Positions 1-11,500 of a DNA stretch of 64,000 bases are shown here, piece by piece. The DNA comes from Bathymodiolus brooksi (taxonomy: Eukaryota > Mollusca > Bivalvia > Mytilida > Modiolidae), in NCBI GenBank assembly GCA_963680875.1, contig OY804575.1:28920494-28984493 (forward strand), given 5' to 3'. Position 1 is the stretch's first letter. Every line of letters begins with the position of its first letter. A model generated the notes under the pieces. The model was given only the letters and a program-made list of their open reading frames with translations, made no database searches and was not told the DNA's origin. A program made the translations under genes and the position numbers.

Positions 1-235
1 GGATTAATCTGGTTCTAATAAGTTTTAAAAACTAAAAAGATATATTTTATATTTTTGTTTTAAAGAATATGGTGACAATGACAGATTCTCCATAGGAATA
101 AATTGAAGGCAACTGTAAACAATGATTACATGCACCATGGAGCCTCTGGTTTTGTCTATATCCAGTTCATCTGTTACTAAAAAAGCTCATCTAACCTGAG
201 TACACTGCATTCATGGTCTTTCATCTTTCATTAAA

Positions 236-590
236 AAATGCCATGATGGTGTAATGCTTAGCGTGTCTGCCTTGAGTTCAGTAGATTTGGGTTCAATCAC
301 CGGTTGGTTGAAACCATAGACTTAAAAATTGATATTTGGTGATACTTAGCTAAGCATGCAGCATGAAAGAGTAGGGGCAAAGACTGGTTGGCTCAGTCAG
401 GATAATATGTCCTAGTGGAGTGACATGTCTACATATGAACTGTTGTTTCAGTGAGCTAGCTCTATAAAAATCCAACAAAGCATGTTGGTCTAGTATAAAA
501 CATACATCACCATTAAGATATAAGTTCCTCATGACATGAAATACCAGAACAATTGCCAAGATTAGAATGTAGCCTCATTTCAGTGAGTGT
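236..590 (+). repeat. tRNA-derived SINE with single core unit (SINE-2 family)
   Basis: A tRNA-like head has an A-box-like TGGTGTAATGCTTAGC at about 248 and a B-box-like GGTTCAATC near 290. It is followed by a body containing GCAAAGACTGGTTGGCTC and TTTCAGTGAGCTAGC. The same body occurs at 2610-2990 and flanks the giant array at 40140-51112. Here the body contains one copy of the segment that is tandemly repeated there. Confidence 0.6.
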
Positions 591-744
591 CGGTTAAGAA
601 CGAAACTTTACGACAAAAAGATAATTCCAATTTTCCCATTGTTGACTTTCCATTTATATGTAGCAACATTCCAACAGCACCTGCATATGAATTATATATC
701 TCTCTCAGTTGATCTGATATTCCAGAGACTGGTTCCTATCATGA

Positions 745-1230
745 TTTCCTTGATAGAGGGTTGCTGTTAACTAGTGGTTAATTTGAGGTCATCACTTCGA
801 AAGTGTTACCATCACCACCATGACTTGGCTAAACGTTACGGAGTATCTGTGTCACAAACGACCACGGAAATGTTCTGTTTGTCGTGATCACAATCCCATC
901 ATTTCCTCATGATTTATCATCGGGTTTGTAACAAGAGTAACATGACATATGGAGCAGGAATTGCTTTCCCTTCCGGAACACATGAGGCCACCCCTGGTTT
1001 TTAGTGGGGTTCATGTTTCTCGATCTATAGATTTCTGTGTGATGTTTTGTAGATGGTTGTTTGTCCTTTTGTCCTTTTTTCATTTGGTCATTGTATTGTC
1101 TGTCCTTCGCTTTACGGCTTCTGATTATTCCTTTGATATCTTCAATCTTTTCTTCAAGTAGTAATGGGTGTGTTTTGGCCTAGATTATATCCTTGTGTTA
1201 GTGTACAGTTAATATGTTTTTTTTTGTAAT
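745..1230 (+). repeat. T-rich dispersed repeat R1, copy 1
   Basis: Starts at TTGATAGAGGGTTGCTG and includes CACGGAAATGTTCTGTTTGT, CACCCCTGGTTTT and TGTATTGTCTGTCCTTCG. The copy at 38150-38600 marks the start of duplication unit 2. Shorter relatives lie at 3065-3260, 9710-9900, 16045-16250, 24695-24870 and 62045-62250 (plus strand), and at 7500-7690 and 53230-53405 (minus strand). Confidence 0.6.
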
Positions 1231-1978
1231 TCTGCTAAGAGATTCTACCACGAAATAAATAAATGTGAGAGAATACCGAAGGGCCAATCAAAAATCATAT
1301 AGACAAAGATAAAATGCCACTTGTTGGGAATTAAGAGCTAACAAATATCACATTTTGAATACAAGTGAAGCATATTTTCAAGAATAAATACATTTGCCAA
1401 AGATACTGAATATATTATTCATATAATTGTAATTTTGAATCTAATTTCAATTGGATTTTTTCATCAAGTTTCGGTTAATAAGAGCAATTGGTAGTATGTC
1501 AACATCCAATCTGAATAAGATTTTATATTTGATCCCTTTTTTGCAAGATCTCTCAGAATTTGCATGTGATTTTAATTATCTCTTTGTATATTTTGATATA
1601 CTCATCAGATAAAACAGGAGTTCAAAAAAATTGGGATAGAAACTTGCTAATGGTTCAATGTTAATATTTCGAATTATTTCCGTTTTTAGACTAGACAATA
1701 AACTTTAACCTTGTCCTTAAGTAAGTGGTTTACTTCATCAGCTTATTATGAACTTTTTTTTAACAATTTTTCATAATTAACTGTTGTGATGTGAAGAAAA
1801 TGTTGAGGGTGATGCCAAGCATACTCCTCGGGAATCTACATAGAATTAAAATTAACAACTTCCATTGAAATAGAGGTAAAATATTGAGGATGGATACTTG
1901 CTTGCTTCACCTCCTTCTACATTTATTATCAAATGCCAGGATCAATACATTAATTTTTGAACACATGAAATTAGTCTT
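1231..1978. other. AT-rich stretch downstream of adaptor A1
   Basis: No gene seen. It is shared with 38600-39448 with indels, so it belongs to the duplicated unit and probably includes the 3' flank of the adaptor gene. Confidence 0.4.
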
Positions 1979-2409
1979 TCATTTTAATTTGTTACTTTTT
2001 TCTTTTTTCTTCAGTTCAAGATTAAGTATATCAAGAGCGCTTCTTGCTTTGACAAAATAAATTGCAAGTACATCCATCTCTAGAGCTTCAGAGAATCGTG
2101 CCACAAGCTCCTTGACAGTAGCAATACCTCCATTCTTTTCCTGCCATTTTAACAGAATCAGATAACAAACCGTAGTAGCACTTCCTCGAGATATATCTAC
2201 AATCCTGTCTAACTCTTCTTGACTTAACCAAAATGCAGTTCTTACAACATCTAGTTTTAAGGGATTAATAGCCTCGCCGAAATGTTCTAAATCTTCCTCT
2301 GTTAGAATTCTCGCTTTGGTCTTGTGTGGGATCTTTCCAACCCATTTATGACTATCTTCTTCCGACAAGGTAGATATAAAACTGTCCTCAGAATGGCGTG
2401 TTCTGTTCT
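1979..2409 (-). CDS. FADD-like adaptor copy A1, death-domain terminal exon
   Basis: An open reading frame from an acceptor (ttgttttag| on the minus strand, exon first base 2409) to TGA at 1979. After a polar start (NRTRHSEDSFIST) it has about 90 residues with helix-loop spacing like a death domain: LTEEDLEHFGEAINPL, FWLSQEELDRI, LILLKWQEKNGG, VKELVARFSEALEMD. It ends in a Lys/Glu tail. The exon begins in the phase left by the donor of the upstream DED-like exon (3367), so the two join in frame. Death-domain adaptors bridge receptors to caspases; that role is inferred. A minus-strand AATAAA at about 1927-1922 is a candidate polyadenylation signal. The copy at 39449-39864 shows the exon is conserved. 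The upstream exon of this copy is frameshifted, so the gene may be dead. Confidence 0.5.
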
Positions 2410-2609
2410 CTAAAACAACAAGTAATGTAAATCTTTAATCTACCTACTCGAATCTTACTTGAAATATCCGGTCAATGGTAATTACTATGACTATTATATG
2501 ATTTAACTGAAACGATTGGCAATATATTTTCGTCTAGAACGTCGTTTCCATGTTCAAATTTCGAAATTAACCCGGTTCTACTTATTTGTTTTAATGTTGT
2601 CATGATTTG

Positions 2610-2990
2610 TTTTTAGCACAGATCGCGTGTTCGACCCCCGGTCGAATTAAACCAAAAACTTATAAAATTGTAATTTGATGCTTCTCCTCTAAGATCGCAG
2701 CATTAAGGAGTGAGAGAGCAAAGACTGGTTGACTCGGGATCAGGTAATGTATCCCAGAGCTGGCAGCATTAAGGAGTGAGAGCAAAGACTGGTTGACTCG
2801 GGATCAGGTAATGTATCCCAGTAGACTGTTTCAGTGAGCTAGCACCATAAAAATCCAACTAAGCATTGTGGTCTAGTTAAAATCGGACATCATTATCATC
2901 TCACTGAATTGTAACCTTTTTCTCGCCATGATATAGCTAAAATGCTCCTTTGGCGTTAGACAACACCCACTCACTCATTTTGGCACAACA
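2610..2990 (+). repeat. SINE-2 copy with two tandem core units, in adaptor A1 intron
   Basis: A B-box-like GTTCGACCCCCGG at 2632 is followed by the body. The core (GCATTAAGGAGTGAGAG...CAGGTAATGTATCCCAG) is present twice in about 2700-2820. The 3' part has TTTCAGTGAGCTAGC and ends GCGTTAGACAACACCCACTC, the kind of tail found on molluscan SINEs. It is the short allele of the locus that is 11 kb long in the other duplicate. Confidence 0.65.
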
Positions 2991-3064
2991 CGTATTCAAA
3001 CTATCAATTGAGTATTTTCATAATCATATTAAGACTCGTTACCGTAATTGACTATGAGTAACAG

Positions 3065-3260
3065 AGCGGGTGTTTTAGTAGAAACAGGAACTGCTGATCC
3101 TTCGCGAGCTCCTGGGGTCACCCCCATTTTTGGTCCGTTACTAATCTTTATAGTTTTTTGTGTTGTGTTTGTTTGGTTTTGTTTGTCTTTGTTCTGTATC
3201 TTATGCATGGTTTAGCCTATGATTCTGGATTGTCCATTCAAAATTGATTCTTCGTTTTTT
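3065..3260 (+). repeat. Dispersed repeat R1 relative in adaptor A1 intron
   Basis: GGAACTGCTGATCCTTCGCG, CACCCCCATTTTTGG and a T/G-rich run to GGATTGTCCATTC follow the R1 order. The copy at 51360-51560 is nearly identical, as part of the segmental duplication. Confidence 0.5.
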
Positions 3261-3366
3261 TTTAGCGTTTATATATTATGGACCATTATTGTATCTTTGT
3301 GATAGTGAAGTACGAATCTATCATATTAAAGAATTTATTACGTCTTTTATTTTATTATTGACTTAC

Positions 3367-3756
3367 CTTGGAAAGGTCTTGGGTTGTTATGTGATTTCAT
3401 AATCGTTCTAATTTCGTCCTCACTTCTCTCTATAATTTGTACATAATTCTGGTCGAATTCCCTGAGTATCTTTTTTAAACCTCCATATTTTCCAACTTCA
3501 ACAAAATTGATTTTTTCTAAAGCTTCAAATACGTCTATGAAGTTTTTTTTACACTTTTCGATAAAACGGATACCATATATGGAACTAGTCTCCTAATAAT
3601 GGCGTCATATTCTTTTTTATTCACTGATGGGTCGATGACATTGCTCAAGTTTGCAAGTAGTCTAAGATGGACGGACCTCTTGTGCTGCCGTTGGATAATT
3701 TTTCCTTGGATCTCTTGAATCACGATAATAATTCCTTGCTGTTGAGTTCATTCTGT
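3367..3756 (-). pseudogene. FADD-like adaptor copy A1, broken death-effector-domain exon
   Basis: The minus-strand exon ends at a good donor (CAAG|GTAAGT, intron from 3366). It encodes a DED-like stretch: RLLANLSNVIDPS, KEYDAIIRRLVPYM, then FIDVFEALEKINFVEVGKY, GGLKKILREFDQNY and a charged end. Compared with the copy at 51671-52033 it has a 4-base duplication (GTCC) near 3673, which throws the upstream frame into a stop, and eight instead of nine A in a run near 3543-3550, which breaks the middle of the domain. The 5' boundary is uncertain (candidate acceptor TTGATTCAG at 3757). The DED call is from helix pattern only. Confidence 0.42.
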
Positions 3757-3769
3757 CTGAATCAATTTT

Positions 3770-4430
3770 ATGTTTGATAACAAAATTAATTTAGTATTAT
3801 TGGAGAATTCTTCTCTCCGGATACTTTTTCGTTATTACTTCTTTTCTACTTATATTAGCTTTTTTTGAAAAATGAAACAATACTCTTACTTTACATATCC
3901 ATAAAACAAAATAACATACCGTGGAATAATTATTCAACACATTTTTGATTCCATTGTCTTACTATTATTTAGAATTATATACCATGCATTACCAACAATA
4001 AAGACACGTCTAATACATTGAATCAACACACATACTTAATTAGTTCCTAAATATTGGTTTTTTATTCAGTTCCGATACACAGTGTTTTCTGAAAACAGAA
4101 TTTAAAGTAATAATTACACTTACAATAAGGAATTTTGGGGTATGATGGTTGAAAGTATTTCTCTCTGCAGACAAAATCTTGTCCGTTGCAGAAATTGTCT
4201 GTCTTAAAACCCAATGCCTTATATATTGGACGTATATGTACGTGTATTAGAGATTTATGGAAATCGATTGATACCTACACCTATTATACGATTATGCCGA
4301 CAGCTAAGGTAAACAGTAAGGGGTCATCTCAAGACATACTTTAACACACTTAGTAAATAAATATTTTATTAATTAAGCACCTTGCAACGTTTTTTTTATT
4401 TTTTTTTTATCTCGTATAGCATATTTTCCC
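3770..4430. other. No gene seen
   Basis: AT-rich sequence. Parts match 52050-52250 in the other duplicate, where about 300 bases (about 3918-4205) are missing. The two duplicates diverge completely from about 4250 to 7435. Confidence 0.4.
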
Positions 4431-4439
4431 TTAACACCG

Positions 4440-5030
4440 TATTCTGTGATACGTCGGTTCATTTTGCGACATTTTCGTTGCAAATATGCCCATTTTTGGG
4501 CCATTTTGTTGACATGTATATGGCGTCTTTATCGTGACGATTAGGACAAATTTTATCCCCAAGTAAATACAGATCGTCGGGAAATGGCAGATAGATTCTA
4601 ATCTGTTTCATGGCATAAACTGCCGAGAATCGTTCTGATGTCCCAGGAAACCTATTTCTACGTAACAAATAGTGCCGTCGTTTTGGTTGTTTGTTTGTTT
4701 GCTTGATGATCTTTAACGCCACTTTGATCAATATTTCAGTTATATCGTGGCAGTCAGTTTTATTGGTGGAGGAAACTGGAGTACCCGGAGGAAACCACCG
4801 ACCTGTCGCAAGTCACTGACAAACTTTATCACACCTCGCTCTGATCGAGATTCGGAATCGCCGTCGTTTGTGATAACGACCTGAGTGTGTATACAGTGAT
4901 AATGTCTGTTTCCGGAATAATAGTGTTCTTGTGACTCTATTTCCGTTGATGTCCCATCTATAGCCCCTACAGCAAACGGTAGTTTTTGCCAACGTCCCTG
5001 AAAGTTCGTCCTTTCTTCCACATGTTATAA
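4440..5030 (-). pseudogene. Harbinger/PIF-type transposase remnants split by a SINE
   Basis: On the minus strand, 5025-4860 encodes NFQGRWQKLPFAVGAIDGTS, then HYYSGNRHYHCIHTQVV. This is the conserved first-Asp block (AIDGT) and RHYHCIHTQ region of HARBI1-like DDE transposases. A second block at about 4680-4540 reads YAMKQIR, LPFPDDLYLLGDKICPNRH, the second-Asp block (LLGD). Between them lies a SINE 3' portion (about 4720-4860). Frames differ and stops intervene, so this is a relic of a cut-and-paste transposon, with no N-terminal part visible because the 54-bp array follows. Confidence 0.6.
4715..4860 (-). repeat. SINE-1 fragment inside Harbinger remnant
   Basis: Contains CGCCACTTTGATCAATATTT, GGTGGAGGAAACTGGAGTAC and GACAAACTTTATCACA, the body and tail of the tRNA-derived SINE seen complete at 6536-6768. 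It interrupts the transposase reading. Confidence 0.55.
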
Positions 5031-5071
5031 CGGTATGATCGTAACCATAAAACGAAAAGCATACATGCATA

Positions 5072-6473
5072 ACTCTGTTTCTGAGAGATAGTGTGTGGTG
5101 CCGACCAACTGTGTGATGAAATAATTCTCTGTTTCTGAGAGATAGTGTGGGGTGCCGACCAACTGTGTGATGAAATAATTCCCTGTTTCTGAGAGATAGT
5201 GTGGGGTGCCGACCAACTGTGTGATGAAATAATTCTCTGTTTCTGAGAGATAATGTGTGGTGCCGACCAACTGTGTGATGAAATAATTCTTTGTTTCTGA
5301 GAGATAGTGTGTGGTGCCGACCAACTGTGTGATGAAATAATTCTCTGTTTCTGAGAGATAGTGTGTGGTGCCGACCAACTGTGTGATGAAATAATTCTCT
5401 GTTTCTGAGAGATAGTGTGGGGTACGGACCAACTGTGTGATGAAATAATTCTCTGTTTCTGAGAGATAGTGTGGGGTACGGACCAACTGTGTGATGAAAT
5501 AATTCTCTGTTTCTGAGAGATAGTGTGTGGTGCCGACCAACTGTGTGATGAAATAATTCTCTGTTTCTGAGATAATGTGTGGTGCCGACCAACTGTGTGA
5601 TGAAATAATTCTCTGTTTCTGAGAGATAGTGTGGGGTGCCGACCAACTGTGTGGTGAAATAATTCTCTGTTTCTGAGAGATAGTGTGGGGTGCGGACCAA
5701 CTGTGTGATGAAATAATTCTCTGTTTCTGAGAGATAGTGTGTGGTGCCGACCAACTGTGTGATGAAATAATTCTCTGTTTCTGAGAGTTAGTGTGTGGTG
5801 CCGACCAACTGTGTGATGAAATAATTCTCTGTTTCTGAGAGATAGCGTGTGGTGCCGACCAACTGTGTGATGAAATAATTCTCTGTTTCTGAGAGAGTGT
5901 GTGGTGCCGACCAACTGTGTGATGAAATAATTCTCTGTTTCTGAGAGATAGTGTGGGTGCCGATCAACTGTGTGATGAAATAATTCTCTGTTTCTGAGAG
6001 ATAGTGTGGGGTGCCGACCAACTGTGTGATGAAATAATTCTCTGTTTCTGAGAGATAGTGTGTGGTGCCGACCAACTGTGTGATGAAATAATTCTCTGTT
6101 TCTGAGAGATAGTGTGTGGTGCCGACCAACTGTGTGATGAAATAATTCTCTGTTTCTGAGAGATAGTGTGGGGTACGGACCAACTGTGTGATGAAATAAT
6201 TCTCTGTTTCTGAGAGATAGTGTGTGGTGCCGACCAACTGTGTGATGAAATAATTCTCTGTTTCTGAGAGATAATGTGTGGTGCCGACCAACTGTGTGAT
6301 GAAATAATTCTCTGTTTCTGAGAGATAGTGTGTGGTGCCGACCAACTGTGTGATGAAATAATTCTCTGTTTCTGAGAGATAGTGTGTGGTGCCGACCAAC
6401 TGTGTGATGAAATAATTTTCTGTTTCTGAGAGATAGTGTGTGGTGCCGACCAACTGTGTGATGAAATAATTCT
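5072..6473. repeat. 54-bp minisatellite, about 26 units
   Basis: Direct tandem units with CTGTTTCTGAGAGATAGTG and CCGACCAACTGTGTGATGAA, period exactly 54. Variants alternate GGTGCCGACC and GGTACGGACC, and a few units have 2-4-base deletions. Because 54 is divisible by three and the unit lacks stops in several frames, long artificial ORFs (up to 510 codons on the minus strand) appear. It is absent from duplication unit 2. Confidence 0.95.
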
Positions 6474-6535
6474 CGAACTTCACGTCCGATATCTATCAAA
6501 CTCGGTAATTAAAAAAAAAAAAAAATATTGGTTGT

Positions 6536-6768
6536 TTGGAAGTAACGCCACTTTCAACAATATTTCAGCTATATCATGACGACCAGTTTCAGTGGTGGAG
6601 GAAGCCGGAGTACCCGGTGAGAACTACCGACCATGGGCAAGCAACTGGTAAACTTTATCACTTGCGGCTGCGAGTCGACTACACCTTTTTTGTAATCTAC
6701 AAAGCCGGGCCGTATGAGTTGTTAGACCCAACGACCTAACTGATTGAGCCACCCGGGCCCCAAATTTT
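6536..6768 (-). repeat. Full-length tRNA-derived SINE (SINE-1 family)
   Basis: On the minus strand it begins GGGCCCGGGTGGCTCAATCA, with an A-box-like TGGCTCAATCAGTTAGG. It runs through TCCGGCTTCCTCCACCACTG and ends ATATTGTTGAAAGTGGCGTT. The tail is shared with all SINE-1 copies in the window. It could be a BivaMD/MetaSINE-type element; I cannot confirm the family. Confidence 0.65.
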
Positions 6769-7139
6769 TCTTAAATAAAACATGACAACGGAATGAAAAC
6801 ACTTTCCCCTATACGGTTAAATGTGTTTTTCGCATAAACCCTATCTAAAATTTTGAAAAAAAATATTACGCTTCGACTCGGTTGTGAAAAAATAAATAAA
6901 ATCCGATTCCCCCCCCCTACGAAAATGAAAATGGTTGGTTCCTTAGCATCTGCTCTTTTAAGAAACGTTACGCCAGAAAAAACTAACTTTATACATTTAA
7001 AATAAAGGTTAACAGGCCAAATGTACACAAGACAAAATAATACGTAAATTCATGAAACAAATAAGTAATGAACAGCTACATTGATTGATGTTCTTTATCT
7101 TTAAGTTAGAATGTAATCTTCAATCATGAGTATCATTTA

Positions 7140-7335
7140 ACACCGGTGTCACATACTAGATTTCCCCCTACTCAGTTTCCCACCCCCCGGAAAAATGGGT
7201 ATATACTAGATATTCCCCCCGGAAAATTGAGTATATACTGATACCTCCCCTGAAATAAAGGTAGGAAAAATGAATATATACTAGGATTTCCCCCTATACC
7301 GAATCCATTCTAGATTTCCCTCCTAGATTGAATAC
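7140..7335. repeat. Irregular C-rich tandem repeat
   Basis: About four imperfect units of roughly 35-50 bases share GTATATACTAGA and runs of C (TTCCCCC, CCCCCCGGAAAA). The sequence is unique to duplication unit 1. Confidence 0.45.
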
Positions 7336-7439
7336 TTACTATATACATGAACTCATGTATAGAGTGTCTATCCCTGAAAATAAGTACCCCCGTGACAAAC
7401 ACGGGGAAATTAAGGTCCATCGGTCAAATGCCTGTGTAC

Positions 7440-8424
7440 CCATCATGATAATAATTCGACTTTAACAATACTAAGATTTATGTTAAATAAGTTGTTAAGA
7501 AAAGTTTGAAATCAGAAGCCGTAAATTAAAGAAGGTCAGACAATGCCATGACCAAAAACAAAAAACAAAAAAACAATGATCTACAAAACACTACATAGAA
7601 AACTAATATTGAGCAACACGAACCCTACTAAAAAAGGGGGCTCAGGTGCTCCAGTCTACTGTTCTTCTGAAACTAAGACATTTCCCAGAATATCAAACTA
7701 ATATTTTGTGAATATTGTTACAACATTCTGTAATAGTGTGTTTTCTGTAGAATTTTGACCTTCGGAATTACATGTTGCTTTCTTTGTTGGTTTTATATGT
7801 TAACAGTCTTTGGCGGTCAAATTTAAAGGGCCGTTGTGGCTGCGATCGTATGCTTATTGAATTTACATCAATATATACTATCACTGCCAATTACAACTCA
7901 ATTGATGTGTTGTGCTCGATACATTTCTGTATGATTTTTGTCAGTGAGTTGCTTCAGATCGGAGGGTTTCTACAGGTGCTCTGGCTACCTCCAATAATAA
8001 AACCGAATGTCACGAAATAATTGAAATATTGTTTAAAGTGGAGTTGAACACCGATAACATATCAACCTATATACATTTTATAATGCAGACTAAAAGACGA
8101 AAACTACATAAATACAGTTTGTACAACAACAAATCAAGCGATTCAAATATGATTTGTTCTTTCATTTGTTACATATATCAAAGTGGTACTTTATTTCTTA
8201 TCGTCAACATACAACCTATTAACACTAATTTATTTAACAAGACCTATTTCACTTTTTTAAAATTCTATTTCATTTATAACATGGATAGATTCCAGATTTA
8301 AATATAGATCTATGGGAAGTTGCATGACGTTTTTTAAATCAATTTAAACTACTCAGGTAGAAACAGGTATTTAGTGTAGAAGAAAATACAAGGAACAACT
8401 TGTTTTTACATCTTCTGCATAAAA
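7440..8424. other. Upstream region of kinase copy A with repeat remnants
   Basis: Shared with 53163-54156. It includes an inverted R1 fragment (7500-7690) and a decayed SINE-1 (about 7825-8045, plus strand: CTCCAATAATAAAACCGAATG and ATTGAAATATTGTTTAAAGTG). The last 370 bases before the ATG are nearly identical in both copies and probably hold the 5' UTR and promoter; no TATA box was convincing. Confidence 0.4.
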
Positions 8425-8559
8425 ATGGACGATAATAGCATGATTGGTAAAACGCGTGGCGATTATACTATTCAAAAAGATGTTGGGAAAGGAACATTTG
8501 GACAAGTTTACCAGGTGACAAGAACTGATCAGATTCCTACAAGCGCGGGCACATATCAG
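8425..8559 (+). CDS. Kinase copy A exon 1: start and glycine-rich loop
   Basis: Forty-five codons from ATG to a CAG|gtatat donor. It encodes the first beta strands with the nucleotide-binding loop GKGTFGQV, which is intact, followed by a short Thr/Ser-containing insert. It differs from copy B (54157-54291) at two bases, both replacements (D3/G and I16/V). The intron that follows is 4.2 kb and contains R1-type repeats, a hairpin MITE and the 43-bp minisatellite. Confidence 0.85.
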
Positions 8560-11500
8560 GTATATATCATTGTCTTTTAAATACATAATAGATATACATG
8601 TATGTATATATTACCTCTTTTATGGTAGAAAACATGCTGTTTATTCATTTATTTAGGATTTTCTGTTGATTGTATATGTTCTTACAATCAATATTTGAAA
8701 AACGTGCCGATAATAAATAATGTCAAAATGGGAACAACTTGATATACAATAAAACTAGTATGGAGAAATTACCCTACGTGATACAGTGTTTGTCCCCTGC
8801 AAAGCTTTGAACAGCATTAAGTCATTTTACCTTTTTTTCAACAATATGCTTTTATTTTCAGAAATTGTTTTCTTTTTCACCAGGTAAAACACAAGTACAT
8901 TTTTGTATGTATTTGTTTATATTCACATTTTCTTTGGTACATTCGTATACGTAGCTCGCATACAATTTCAATTAGATAATTATTATATCCAAGAAGATAA
9001 TGGGTGCACATAGCATGACTTGAAGCTATAGTCTATTATCAAAGTACCGAGATACTGTCTAGTCGCAGACTTTCTTTGCTTGTACCTTTTATATTTCAGT
9101 GTTATAAATAATATCTACTGTTATCCTTCACTTTTTTCGAATATTGCAAACAAAAACAGCAATATTTCTTTTCCAAAATTTTCTTTTATTATATTATACA
9201 AATCGGTACTTACATACCAGAATGTAAGCAACATCCAAGAACTTTCAAATAATACACTCAGATACGAGATATTGCAAGCTTTGAATCTGGGCTGTAGTTT
9301 TATTACTCTCAGAGAGCCGTGCAATAATCAACGACTTAGATGTGATATTGCATGACTTCATGTTTCAAATAATATATATCTCGGTTTCGGATTAAAATGG
9401 TTAAACTCGGAAATCTGTGGTATAAATATTGCATATTTAAATGTTGCTATAATTAGATTGTTCGTATATTTGATATGCCGATAGTATTCATTTTATAGAC
9501 AAAACCTAGATATTCTATCATAAGACTAAACAAATCGATTTACCATGCCAACCAGGATTGTCATTTGTTAAAAAATGCTTTGTTAACGTAATACATCAAT
9601 AACTATTGACAATATATGTGTTATCCAATTATACATTACGTCAATAGTGCTAATAATAATTACAATATGTAAGAAAGGTCAAAATTTTAGCGCATGATAC
9701 CCAAAATAAATACTGCTTACCCTTGGCGAGGACATAGGTTCACCCCCGTTTTTTGTGGGGTCCGTGTTGATCATCATTTTAGTCTTCTGTGTTTTGTTTA
9801 TGTTTTGTTTGTCTACTTTCTTTGTCTTATGTCAAATGTTGCCTGTGACTCTCGATTGTCCATTCTTATTTGCCCCTTCGGTTGTCTCGTAAGGTTTATT
9901 TGTTAAACCAAACAGGTTATGGGTGACTCCTGAAAGTAGAAAGATAAGCTCTTAGTTCTAAAGATTGAATTCGTTTCGAAAGGGAACCCATGTCCTATGC
10001 AATATGATTATGCAAAAAAAAATAAAAAAAATACGAGTATATCTGAATAAGTCTATAGTGAAATCATTTTAGAATCTTTTGAGAACCAACTGAAGTTTTT
10101 ATTTTAGACAGTATACATGATTAATCAACGAATGACCCATTTCCGAGATTATGTTCCTTTTCATTGTGAAGTATGGTCTTATAGGACGTTATAAAGAAAT
10201 ATAATTAAATGTCTACTCAAAAACAATAGGGTCGTCGATATATTACCCCAAATCTACAGGCGTTAATTTAATTTAATTTTATTGGAAATGAAAATGTAAA
10301 TAAAATGGATTGGACAGCAAGTTATTCCAATTCATATAAATTCCTGTCAATATAAAAATGACAGCAAAGCAGAACACGAAGAATAGACATTTTAATGTTG
10401 ACACTGATAAGAAGAATGTAAAGAGAAGAGATGAGAAAATGTGACTTGACCCTAAACATCTTTTAGATTGGTTCATATTTATGTTCGAACTTTAAAAAAA
10501 CTATTTACAAATTATCTATAGTCATCGTTCTCAATATGTTTAGGCCCTTTGACTTTAGCTATAGTCATCATTCTCAATATGCTTAGGCCCTTTGACTTTA
10601 ACTATAGTCATCGTTCTCAATATGCTTAGGCCCTTTGACTTTAGCTATAGTCATCATTCTCAATATGCTTAGGCCCTTTGAATTTAACAATAGTCATCGT
10701 TCTCAATATGCTTAGTCCCTTTGATTTTAATTATAGTCATCGTTCTCAGTATGCTTAGGTCCTTTGACTTTAACTATAGTCATCGTTCTCAATATGCTTA
10801 GGCCCTTTGACTTTAGCTATAGTCATCATTCTCAATATGCTTAGGCCCTTTGAATTTAACTATAGTCATCGTTCTCAATATGCTTAGGCCCTTTGACTTT
10901 AATTATAGTCATCGTTCTCAATATGCTTAGGCCCTTTGACTTTAACTATAGTCTTCGTTCTCAATATGCTTAGGCCCTTTGACTTTAACTATAGTCATCG
11001 TTCTCAATATGCTTAGGCCCTTTGACTTTAACTATAGTCATCGTTCTCAATATGTTTAGGCCCTTTGACTTTAACTATAGTCATCGTTCTCAATATGCTT
11101 AGGCCCTTTGACTTTAGCTATAGTCATCATTCTCAATATGCTTAGGCCCTTTGAATTTAACAATAGTCATCGTTCTCAATATGCTTAGTCCCTTTGATTT
11201 TAATTATTGTCATCGTTCTCAGTATGCTTATGTCCTTTGACTTTAACTATAGTCATCGTTCTCAATATGCTTAGGCCCTTTGACTTTAGCTATAGTCATC
11301 ATTCTCAATATGCTTAGGCCCTTTGAATTTAACTATAGTCATCGTTCTCAATATGCTTAGGCCCTTTGACTTTAATTATAGTCATCGTTCTCAATATGCA
11401 TAGGCCCTTTGACTTTAACTATAGTCTTCGTTCTCAATATGCTTAGGCCCTTTGACTTTAACTATAGTCATCGTTCTCAATATGTTTAGGCCCTTTGACT

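Noticed and set aside
236..320. tRNA gene
   Set aside because: A- and B-box-like motifs are present, but the cloverleaf does not close, and a SINE body shared with other copies follows. The same applies to the SINE heads at 6700-6768, 14357-14460 and 29850-29940.
1979..2368. Stand-alone 129-codon gene starting at TTG
   Set aside because: TTG is not a usual eukaryotic start. The open frame runs on upstream to a splice acceptor at 2410 and joins the exon at 3367 in phase, so it is a terminal exon.
4967..6499. A 510-codon minus-strand ORF and other long overlapping ORFs
   Set aside because: They lie on the 54-bp minisatellite, whose period is a multiple of three and lacks stops in several frames. 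No start, splice or domain signal supports a protein.
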